A DNA stretch of 21,400 nucleotides from TMED-70 sp036164085 (GTDB taxonomy: Bacteria > Chloroflexota > Dehalococcoidia > Lucifugimonadales > Lucifugimonadaceae): contig JAYZJV010000064.1 of the NCBI GenBank assembly GCA_036164085.1, positions 1 to 21,400 on the forward strand, written 5' to 3'. This document shows, one piece after another, positions 1-5,975 of this stretch; position 1 is the stretch's first letter; each line of letters starts with the position of its first letter. A program made the position numbers and the translations under genes. The notes below the pieces were generated by a model. That model did no database searches and was not told the DNA's origin. It saw only the letters and a program-made list of their open reading frames with translations.

Positions 1-36
1 GGACCTCCCCCTAGTATGGGCCCTCCTCCTTTTTAA
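1..36 (+). CDS. C-terminal end of an upstream gene (partial)
   Basis: Frame 1 reads GPPPSMGPPPF and then a TAA stop at 34-36. It is probably the Gly/Pro-rich C-terminus of a protein whose body lies before the window. Support is the open frame to the window edge and the terminator-like hairpin 28 bases after the stop. Eleven residues of low-complexity sequence are not enough to name the protein, and a chance open frame cannot be excluded. Confidence 0.4.
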   Translation, partial: GPPPSMGPPPF

Positions 37-64
37 TAGATAAGGGATTAAAGAATAAATACGT

Positions 65-103
65 AAATAATAACCTTGAGAAATTTTCTCAAGGTTATTA
101 TTT
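65..103 (+). terminator. Perfect 19-bp inverted repeat with T tract, intrinsic terminator
   Basis: Bases 65-83 pair perfectly with 85-103 around a single central base (84). The core is ACCTTGAGAAA / TTTCTCAAGGT, flanked by AT pairs. In RNA the innermost pairs would open to give a normal loop. A run of five T (101-105) ends the plus-strand copy and a run of A precedes the other arm, so it could work in both directions. It fits as the terminator of the gene ending at 36. The right arm ends only 9 bases before the start codon at 113, which is unusual. Confidence 0.75.
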
Positions 104-112
104 TTAAACCAT

Positions 113-889
113 ATGAAAAAAACTTTATTATTAATTCTTGTACTTTTTATCTACAGCTGTGGAGAAGAGGAAGAGCCTATAACAATTCCTGAAACAGTTA
201 AAATAATTGAAACAGTAACAGTTGAAGTTACAAAGGTAGTAGAAAAAGAAAAAATAATTTATTTAGATGCTACTTACAATCCAGAACCCGAACCTACTTG
301 GACTCCTACACCAACTCCAAAAATAGGAGCTACCTGGACACCAACTCCAATTCCTATCACTAAACCTACTTGGACTCCTACTCCAACTCCAAAAATAGGA
401 GCTACCTGGACACCAACTCCTACACCAACTCCTGTATCTACTTGGACACCAACTCCTACACCAACTGCTACACCAATAAATTGGGAAATTTATATTAATG
501 GAGAATTAGTAACACCAACTCCTACTCCTGAGGCAACTTGGACGCCAACTCCAACACCTAAGCCTGCGGCTACCTGGACGCCAACTCCAACACCAACTCC
601 AAGGCCTCCTGGAGATTTGGGTTACGAATTAACAAATTATACTTTTTCAACAAATTTAACTGATTTTGGGCAGGTCTTGATAGTAGGTGTTCCTGTAGAT
701 AAATCACCAGTTGTTGACCACAATCAAAACAATGATTTAATTGATGAGATATCTATAAATGATCAAAATAACTATTCAGTATTGTCGGTTACTCATAATA
801 AAGGAGGGTTATCAGAAATTACAATCTTAGCCCTTACACCTACAGGGAATACTAATATAACTTTGACTTTTTATACAACGAGAAAATAA
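113..889 (+). CDS. Secreted lipoprotein with Thr/Pro/Trp repeat linker
   Basis: A 258-residue protein. Residues 1-16 form a lipoprotein signal peptide: Lys-Lys, a hydrophobic stretch LLLILVLFIY, then Ser-Cys with C16 as the likely lipidated residue and an acidic EEEE run after it. Residues about 60-165 are a low-complexity linker with seven TWTPTP-type units. The C-terminal ~90 residues are ordinary mixed sequence rich in Asn, Thr and Ile, perhaps a small beta domain, and I do not recognise a family. The inferred role is a surface-anchored protein in which the linker spans the envelope or cell-surface layer and presents the C-terminal domain. No Shine-Dalgarno sequence precedes the ATG, because the hairpin at 65-103 fills that space. 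The stop abuts the stop of the convergent aldolase gene. Exported lipoprotein is well supported; the function is unknown. Confidence 0.8.
   Translation: MKKTLLLILVLFIYSCGEEEEPITIPETVKIIETVTVEVTKVVEKEKIIYLDATYNPEPEPTWTPTPTPKIGATWTPTPIPITKPTWTPTPTPKIGATWTPTPTPTPVSTWTPTPTPTATPINWEIYINGELVTPTPTPEATWTPTPTPKPAATWTPTPTPTPRPPGDLGYELTNYTFSTNLTDFGQVLIVGVPVDKSPVVDHNQNNDLIDEISINDQNNYSVLSVTHNKGGLSEITILALTPTGNTNITLTFYTTRK
293..420 (+). repeat. 72-base-spaced direct repeat inside the lipoprotein linker
   Basis: Bases 293-348 and 365-420 are two 56-base copies that differ at one position (A310 versus T382), offset by exactly 72 bases, or 24 codons. Each copy encodes two WTPTP units joined by KIGA. Identity at third codon positions as well as at protein level points to a recent in-frame duplication rather than selection on protein sequence alone. 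Further, more diverged WTPTPTP units follow to about base 603. Confidence 0.85.
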
Positions 890-1639
890 TTATAGTTTTT
901 CAGCAAGTTCATTAAATTCATTAAATCCCTTACCTATCCAATCCAAAGCACCTGACAAGAAAAATCTAGCACCTGTTTGCATTGCCCATTCATAGCTATT
1001 AATATTTGCAACTGTACCAGCAACTCTGCCTTTTTTGGTAATTCGATTAATTGTTTCTTGAACGACTTTATCTACTTTTGGGTGATTTTGCTCCCCTATA
1101 TGCCCTAATTCTTGAGATAGATCTCCCGGCCCAACAAAAAATACATCTATATTATCTACCTCGAGTATTTCATCAAGATTTTCTATAGCAATTAAATCTT
1201 CTATAAATACTAAAACAAAAGTTTCTTCATTAGCTTTTTTGAAATAGTCTTCAACTCCTATACCCTGTCTACTGGTAAACATTCCTCTTTGACCTAAAGG
1301 TGAGAACTTTGAGGCATTAACAACTAATTCAGCATCTTGTTTATTCTTTACATGAGGCACTGAAACCCCTTGCGCCCCTAAATCTAAGGCATGATAAATC
1401 AGTTGATATTCCGGTCTAGGAACCCTAACTATAGATGTTGCATTAATTAAATCTGCAGCTCTTGTTAGATCTCCAATATTTTGAGGATTTACAATAGAAT
1501 GCTCCCCTTCAAACCAAAAACAATGAGGATCATTAGGAGCAAATTGCTCGACTAAATCAGGATCATTTAGATTTTCTATAGCAATAACATGCTTCCCATC
1601 TTTTAATCTCTGTTTTATCCTGTTTTTTCTGATTTCCAT
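890..1639 (-). CDS. HpcH/HpaI-family aldolase, paralogue 1
   Basis: 249 residues, the family's usual length. This family (class II pyruvate aldolases such as HpaI, and related lyases) cleaves or forms C-C bonds with a pyruvate- or acetyl-type enolate held on a divalent metal, in the cytoplasm. The family's active-site features are visible: EGEH with H47, R72 in IVRVP, the LGAQGVSVPHV strand (87-97), metal ligand E147 in FIEDL, and metal ligand D173 in GPGDL. The start is ATG with an AGAGGAG site 9 bases upstream. Its first base overlaps the stop of the preceding paralogue (TAATG), so the two are translationally coupled. It is last in the larE-SDR-aldolase-aldolase unit. The substrate cannot be read from sequence; 2-keto-3-deoxy sugar acids or hydroxy-ketoacids are typical of the family. 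Confidence 0.88.
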   Translation of the reverse strand: MEIRKNRIKQRLKDGKHVIAIENLNDPDLVEQFAPNDPHCFWFEGEHSIVNPQNIGDLTRAADLINATSIVRVPRPEYQLIYHALDLGAQGVSVPHVKNKQDAELVVNASKFSPLGQRGMFTSRQGIGVEDYFKKANEETFVLVFIEDLIAIENLDEILEVDNIDVFFVGPGDLSQELGHIGEQNHPKVDKVVQETINRITKKGRVAGTVANINSYEWAMQTGARFFLSGALDWIGKGFNEFNELAEKL

Positions 1640-2400
1640 TACTTTATACTCCTCTTTGCAAATTCTTGATACATTGCAAACCCTTCAGACATATAAGGCC
1701 TAGGATCACAAAGAAAAAATCGAGCACCATTTTCGTATAAATTTTTCACATTATCTTTGTTAGCGATAGCTCCAGTTATTCTGCCTCTTTTAGTTATTCT
1801 TCGCATAGTTTCATCAACTACTTTTTGCACTTCAGGATGATCTGCCTGACCAGGCAAGCCCATAGACTGAGCTAAGTCTCCAGAAGGAACCATAAACACA
1901 TCTATATTATCTACATCAAGGATTGAATCAAGATTCTCTACAGCAATAATATCTTCTAGTAATACAATCAGCATTGTTTGATCATTAGCTAAAGCATGAT
2001 AATTTTTTACTCCTATACCTTGCCTGCTTGTAAAAGATCCTCTTTTTCCAATAGGAAAAAATTTTCCCCCTTCAACAACATTTTCTGCTTCTTCTTTATT
2101 ATTTACATGAGGAACAACTATACCTAAAGCTCCTAAGTCTAAAGTTCTGTATATCACACCTTGATCATTTTGATTTATTCTAACTATAGGAGTTGAACCA
2201 ATAATGTCACAAGCTCGTGTAAAGTTTGTAAGATTTGAAGGGTCTATGTTTCCATGTTCTCCTTCAAGAAAAATTCCGTGAGGATTAAAAGGAGCTAATC
2301 GTTCTATATGATCCGGTCCACTAAATCCCCAAGCCGCAAAACATGAAACGGTTTTTCCTTGGGCTAATCTTTCTTTTACAATATTTTTTCTTATTTTCAT
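1639..2400 (-). CDS. HpcH/HpaI-family aldolase, paralogue 2
   Basis: 253 residues from the ATG at 2400. A longer reading from a TTG at 2424 adds eight residues (MVQYTTNN). I prefer the ATG because paralogue 1 begins in the same way (M-x-IRKN) and because it leaves a normal 4-base gap after the SDR stop; no good Shine-Dalgarno is visible for either. Numbered from this Met, the active-site set is H49 (in EGEH), R74, E149 and D175. The protein aligns with paralogue 1 along its whole length, sharing blocks such as TSRQGIGV and VDNIDVF. It differs where substrate choice is expected, for example SCFAAWGF at 19-26 against AIENLN in paralogue 1, and PSGDL against GPGDL. Both copies therefore look catalytically competent, perhaps with different substrates or as a heteromer. 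Confidence 0.88.
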   Translation of the reverse strand: MKIRKNIVKERLAQGKTVSCFAAWGFSGPDHIERLAPFNPHGIFLEGEHGNIDPSNLTNFTRACDIIGSTPIVRINQNDQGVIYRTLDLGALGIVVPHVNNKEEAENVVEGGKFFPIGKRGSFTSRQGIGVKNYHALANDQTMLIVLLEDIIAVENLDSILDVDNIDVFMVPSGDLAQSMGLPGQADHPEVQKVVDETMRRITKRGRITGAIANKDNVKNLYENGARFFLCDPRPYMSEGFAMYQEFAKRSIK

Positions 2401-2404
2401 GTTA

Positions 2405-3199
2405 TTAGTAGTATATTGGACCAACTACTCCTCCACCAGCAGGTATTGGTTCTCCATTAATTGATTTGGATTTTGGTGATGATAAAAAGGCTACAATATT
2501 TGCAATGTCATATGCTGTAATAATAGTATTTATTGAGTTGTTTTTTAATAATTGAGATTCTGCTTCATCATGAGAAATTTTTTTTTCTTTAGATATTTTT
2601 TCTATCATTCCTTTACTTCTTTCAGTATAAGTAAAGCCAGGATGAATTACATTTACATTTATTCCATAAGGGCCTAAATTATCTGCCAGATGTTTAGTTA
2701 AAGAGCTTACAGAAATATTTCTTATTGAACCAATAAGGCTACCTGAAGATCTAGCATTTAAACCACTAATATTTATTATTCTCCCCCATTTATTTTTTTT
2801 CATTATAGGAGATACAAATTTAGCACACCTTATATATCCTGAGACTTTAACTTCTATCTGTTCAATTAGCTCAGTATCATCAAAATTATCTATAGTGCTT
2901 GGTTGTGCGACCATCGCAGCACAATTTACTAAAATATCTATAGATTTAAATTTTTTATGTACTTTATCAACCATAGATTCTACTTGTTCATTGTAGCGGG
3001 TATCGCAAATAAAATACTCAACTTTAACTTCTGGACATGATTTACTAATTTCATGTTTTGTATCAATTAAAAGGTCTTCATTTCTAGCAACTAAAGCAAC
3101 ATTAGCTCCTTCTTTAGCCAATGTAATAGCTGTTGCTTTTCCTATTCCTCGACTAGCGCCAGTTATAAGAGCTACTTTAGACTGTAATTCAAGATCCAT
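2405..3199 (-). CDS. Short-chain dehydrogenase/reductase-like protein lacking YxxxK
   Basis: 264 residues, a typical classical SDR length. The Rossmann cofactor site TGASRGIG (13-20), the NCAA variant of the NNAG strand (92-95), GRIINIS (139-145), the post-catalytic GINVNVIHPG and the C-terminal PAGGG are all present. The catalytic residues are not. At the usual Tyr-x-x-x-Lys the sequence reads G157-S-I-R-N161, and at the usual catalytic Asn of the VNxxG segment it has K118. The reading frame stays in register on both sides, so this is not a frameshift. From memory, SDR-like proteins with GSxRN in this position form their own recurrent subgroup, which would mean a conserved change of function. 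It may bind NAD(P) without classical dehydrogenase chemistry or use other residues. The start overlaps the end of larE by 11 bases, and a weak GGA lies about 13 bases before the ATG. Confidence 0.82.
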   Translation of the reverse strand: MDLELQSKVALITGASRGIGKATAITLAKEGANVALVARNEDLLIDTKHEISKSCPEVKVEYFICDTRYNEQVESMVDKVHKKFKSIDILVNCAAMVAQPSTIDNFDDTELIEQIEVKVSGYIRCAKFVSPIMKKNKWGRIINISGLNARSSGSLIGSIRNISVSSLTKHLADNLGPYGINVNVIHPGFTYTERSKGMIEKISKEKKISHDEAESQLLKNNSINTIITAYDIANIVAFLSSPKSKSINGEPIPAGGGVVGPIYY

Positions 3200-4013
3200 T
3201 TTTCACTATTCCAGCTTTAATATTTAAACTTCCAGATCTAAAGCCATTTTTCTCCAACTCTATAGATTCATATCCATACTTTTTTAATTCTTTAGATATG
3301 TGGTTATGTTTTTTCGTGAATTGCTCAAATTTTTCTTTTGGAATTTCAATCAATGCCTTTTTTTCATAATGCCTAACTCTAACGATATTAAAACCCAAAG
3401 ATCTTAAATATTTTTCGGATTTAGAAACCATCAACAATGCTTCTATTGTAACTTTAGTACCATATGGGAGCCTTGATGAAAGACAAGGAGAAGCAGGTCT
3501 ATCCCATGTTTCTAGGTTCCTCTTACTTGCAAATTTTCTAATATCTGTTTTAGTAAATTCATTCTCTATCAATGGAGACCTAACTTTATGCAAATTAGCA
3601 GCTTTCATACCTGGACGATAATCTCCTCTATCATCTAAGTTTGAGCCATTAGCTACCCAATCAAATCCTATTTTTTCCGATAAATCAACCAAAGTACTAT
3701 AAAGTTCATTTTTACAAAAGAAACATCTATTGACATCATTTTTGACATAGTTTTCATCTTCCATTTCTTTTGTACTAATAACCTTATAATTCCATTTTTT
3801 TGACTTTGCTAATTTTATAGCATCATCTCTATCATCTTGTGCAACACTTGGTGAAAATGACATCACGGCAATAGCCTTGTCGCCTAAGATTTCATTGGCT
3901 ACATCCATAAGATATGAAGAGTCTACTCCTCCAGAATAGGCAACAACAACACTTTTCATTTCATGAAGTGTCTTTTTTAATTTCTCTTCTAAGTTTGAAA
4001 TTTTTGTAATCAT
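3189..4013 (-). CDS. larE: LarE-like ATP-dependent sacrificial sulfur transferase
   Basis: 274 residues, normal for LarE. LarE adenylates the carboxylates of the pyridinium precursor made by LarB and inserts sulfur, a step in building the nickel-pincer nucleotide cofactor of lactate racemase and other LarA-like racemases/epimerases. Visible features are the PP-loop SGGVDS at 27-32, NRCFFCK (C97 and C100), NGSNLDD (122-128), and SPCLSSRLPYG with C177, which matches the sulfur-donating Cys176 of Lactiplantibacillus LarE. The additional C97-x-x-C100 pair could, with C177, support the [4Fe-4S]-dependent catalytic version rather than the sacrificial one; that is inference. The larA, larB and larC genes are not in the window. 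It is first in the minus-strand unit. A TAATAT element 8 bases before the ATG and no Shine-Dalgarno suggest a leaderless mRNA. Confidence 0.85.
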   Translation of the reverse strand: MITKISNLEEKLKKTLHEMKSVVVAYSGGVDSSYLMDVANEILGDKAIAVMSFSPSVAQDDRDDAIKLAKSKKWNYKVISTKEMEDENYVKNDVNRCFFCKNELYSTLVDLSEKIGFDWVANGSNLDDRGDYRPGMKAANLHKVRSPLIENEFTKTDIRKFASKRNLETWDRPASPCLSSRLPYGTKVTIEALLMVSKSEKYLRSLGFNIVRVRHYEKKALIEIPKEKFEQFTKKHNHISKELKKYGYESIELEKNGFRSGSLNIKAGIVKNGS

Positions 4014-4021
4014 TTAGCAGA

Positions 4022-4027
4022 ATATTA
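4022..4027 (-). promoter_or_regulatory. Possible -10 element for the larE operon (leaderless)
   Basis: Read on the minus strand, bases 4027-4022 are TAATAT, a near-consensus sigma70 -10 box. It ends 8 bases before the larE ATG, so transcription would start at or next to the A of the ATG. No ribosome-binding site is present in those 8 bases, which fits a leaderless transcript. I do not see a good -35 at 17 bases. In such AT-rich DNA this could be chance. Confidence 0.3.
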
Positions 4028-4078
4028 GCTAATTTTTTAAAGAATTTCATTCAATAAAGTAAATATTTTGGATGTTAT

Positions 4079-4108
4079 TTGAATAGGATTATGATAAATA
4101 TATATAAA
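4079..4108 (+). promoter_or_regulatory. Candidate sigma70-type promoter for the DUF362-prmC unit
   Basis: TTGAAT at 4079-4084 resembles a -35 box. TATATA (4101-4106, spacing 16) or TATAAA (4103-4108, spacing 18) resembles a -10. The position in the 154-base divergent gap, about 60 bases before the ATG at 4168, suits the plus-strand operon. The gap is AT-rich throughout, so such matches arise easily, and this is a suggestion only. Confidence 0.35.
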
Positions 4109-4167
4109 TTTACATAATAAATCAGGAGTTTATAGTAAATTTATACATTGAGAAAAAGAGGATTTAG

Positions 4168-5676
4168 ATGGATAAACCTAAAGTATATTTTATGGATGCT
4201 AGGAGTGAGTCGCCAGATACTAGCCTAATAAACAAAACTGTTACTGTTTTTGAAGCAGCTGGTTTTGACAAAATGATAAATAAGGGTGATGTTGTTGCTA
4301 TAAAAATGCATTGCGGAGAACTTGGATCAAGTGCATACATCAGACCTGCATATGTTAGAGCAATTGCAGATAAAATAAAAGAACTCGGTGGCAGACCATT
4401 TGCTTGTGATACTACCACCCAAACATACGGTACATGGGGGTCTAGAGCTATCGAATTAGACTTGTTAGAAACTGCAGAAAAAAATGGTTTTTCTTCTGCA
4501 ACATTAGGATGTCCATTTATATCTGCGGATGGTTATGTTGGAACAAGTGATTATAGGGTGGATATTCCAGAAGGTTATTTACTGAAGGAAGCTTATATAG
4601 CTCAAGCTATAGCTGCTGCAGATAAAGTAATTGTTTTAACACACTTCAAAGGACACGGAATGGGTGTTATAGGAGGAGCTCTAAAAAACTTAGGTATCGG
4701 GTGTCAATCAAAACGAGGAAAGTTCAATGTACACATGGGAAGACATCCTTCATATGGTATTGGGGATTCTACAGTTTTTCATCCTGAAAACTTCAAAGGA
4801 AAAGATGCCGATCCAGATTGGGAATTGTTAGAGAATTGTTGTCCTTTGGGTTTGTTCAAAGTAACTGATGACGATAAATTACTCTGGGAAAGAGAAAAAT
4901 GTATTAATTGTCTTGGATGTGGAAGCTGGATGAATCCAAGAGGAATATTTGAACCTAATTTAGCAAACTTTGATGCAACAGACATTGCTATTGGAGACGC
5001 TGCATTAGGAGTAATAAAAGCTGTTGGTAAAGAGAATATTGGATTTATTAATGTTGCTGTTGATGTATCTCCAAAATGTGATTGTGCAGGATTTTCTGAT
5101 TTACCACTAGTCCCTCACTTAGGAGTTTTTGCATCCAAAGACCCTGTTGCAATAGACCAAGCATGTGTTAATGCTGCAATGCACGCACCAGGAACCCCAG
5201 GTTCTTTAGCTGAAGAAATGGGGATAGATGCACCTGGTGAAAGAAAATTTGATTTAGGCGGAGGTGCTATAGAAGGCCTTAGCGAACAAACAACGATTAA
5301 TACTGCCGTAGTTAATGGTTTGGGCAGTAGAGATCATGAAATTGTTCATGCCCAGCCTCTAGGAAGAGATAGATTCTTGTTTCCATCAGACCCAAGACCT
5401 ACAAAAATTAGGTTTGCAAAAATGTTTGAAAAATTTCAGCCATTTCCTTTCGATAAGCATGAAGGACGTGGTTATAATAGACTAGAGAAAGTGGATATTG
5501 ATGCAGTGAAAGGGCATGACGGACCTACTGTTGATCCGCATTCACACCAAGATGCTGCTTACCATGGAGATGGAGGTTGGCACCCTGGAGATGATGATCC
5601 AAGTTATCATCCAAAGGATGGTAAGTCTACTAATGGAAAACCAGCAAAAGATTCAAAAGTTAAAAAAAATAAATAA
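4168..5676 (+). CDS. DUF362 iron-sulfur protein with His/Asp-rich tail
   Basis: 502 residues. The body (about 1-400) looks like the DUF362 family, proteins of poorly known function often annotated as 4Fe-4S-binding. Family-like pieces are IKMHCGELG (45-53), VLTHFKGHGMGVIGGALKN (156-174) and the later DVSPKCDCAGFSD and KDPVAIDQAC segments. Residues 224-226 (CCP) and C245-x-x-C248-x-x-C251 lie in a ferredoxin-like insert. In a two-cluster ferredoxin, exactly these residues (the CP Cys of motif 1 and the first three Cys of motif 2) hold one [4Fe-4S] cluster, so this domain seems to keep one cluster and lack the other. The last ~53 residues are an extension rich in His (450, 458, 460, 466, 472, 481), Asp and Gly, ending in a Lys-rich stretch, possibly metal-binding. 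An AGAGGA site lies 5 bases before the ATG. It heads the plus-strand gene chain. Family call fairly sure; role unknown. Confidence 0.8.
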   Translation: MDKPKVYFMDARSESPDTSLINKTVTVFEAAGFDKMINKGDVVAIKMHCGELGSSAYIRPAYVRAIADKIKELGGRPFACDTTTQTYGTWGSRAIELDLLETAEKNGFSSATLGCPFISADGYVGTSDYRVDIPEGYLLKEAYIAQAIAAADKVIVLTHFKGHGMGVIGGALKNLGIGCQSKRGKFNVHMGRHPSYGIGDSTVFHPENFKGKDADPDWELLENCCPLGLFKVTDDDKLLWEREKCINCLGCGSWMNPRGIFEPNLANFDATDIAIGDAALGVIKAVGKENIGFINVAVDVSPKCDCAGFSDLPLVPHLGVFASKDPVAIDQACVNAAMHAPGTPGSLAEEMGIDAPGERKFDLGGGAIEGLSEQTTINTAVVNGLGSRDHEIVHAQPLGRDRFLFPSDPRPTKIRFAKMFEKFQPFPFDKHEGRGYNRLEKVDIDAVKGHDGPTVDPHSHQDAAYHGDGGWHPGDDDPSYHPKDGKSTNGKPAKDSKVKKNK

Positions 5677-5690
5677 CTTAGGAGAAAAAT

Positions 5691-5975
5691 ATGGGGAGAG
5701 CTCAAGATTTACTTGCAAAAGCAATGGGGAATATTGAAGGTCTATCTAGTAATTCAGACTTTTCAGACAGATGCAATGATGGATTGAAAAGATTAGACGC
5801 CCAAAAGGATAAATTCTTCTTTCAATCCTTAGCAGGGTTACCATCAGCTAACAAGCTATTTAAGGCAACAGAAAAAATGCTTGCAGATCCAAATGATAAC
5901 AATATGTCTGAGATAGAAGGACTTATACAAGAAATAGAAGATAAAGCTGATGCCCCAGGAACAGTGCTTACATAG
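5691..5975 (+). CDS. Small acidic helical protein, unrecognised
   Basis: 94 residues that I cannot assign to a family. The gene is well supported: a TAGGAGAA site precedes the ATG by 4-5 bases, it starts 14 bases after the DUF362 gene, and its TAG stop shares a base with the GTG start of the next gene. The protein has no signal peptide or membrane segment. It reads as mainly alpha-helical with an early helix (RAQDLLAKAMGNIEGL), one Cys at about residue 28, a middle FFFQSLAGLP motif and a strongly acidic C-terminal helix (EIEGLIQEIEDKAD). Position suggests a partner or accessory of the DUF362 protein or the epimerase, but nothing in the sequence proves it. Confidence 0.75.
   Translation: MGRAQDLLAKAMGNIEGLSSNSDFSDRCNDGLKRLDAQKDKFFFQSLAGLPSANKLFKATEKMLADPNDNNMSEIEGLIQEIEDKADAPGTVLT

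Noticed and set aside
293..603. CRISPR array or intergenic satellite
   Set aside because: The repeats are irregular in spacing, lie in an open frame, and encode a coherent WTPTPTP linker.
2401..2424. TTG-started N-terminal extension of aldolase paralogue 2
   Set aside because: The extra eight residues have no counterpart in the paralogue, would overlap the SDR stop region by 20 bases, and the ATG at 2400 gives the same N-terminus (M-x-IRKN) as the sister gene.
2405..3199. SDR gene as a pseudogene or sequencing frameshift
   Set aside because: The frame is open over the full length and family-like sequence continues on both sides of the changed catalytic site, so substitution and not frameshift explains the missing YxxxK.
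5516..5737. Plus-strand open frame overlapping the end of the DUF362 gene
   Set aside because: It is a shifted frame of the His/Asp-rich tail and overlaps the well-supported 94-residue gene; low-complexity composition and no ribosome-binding site.
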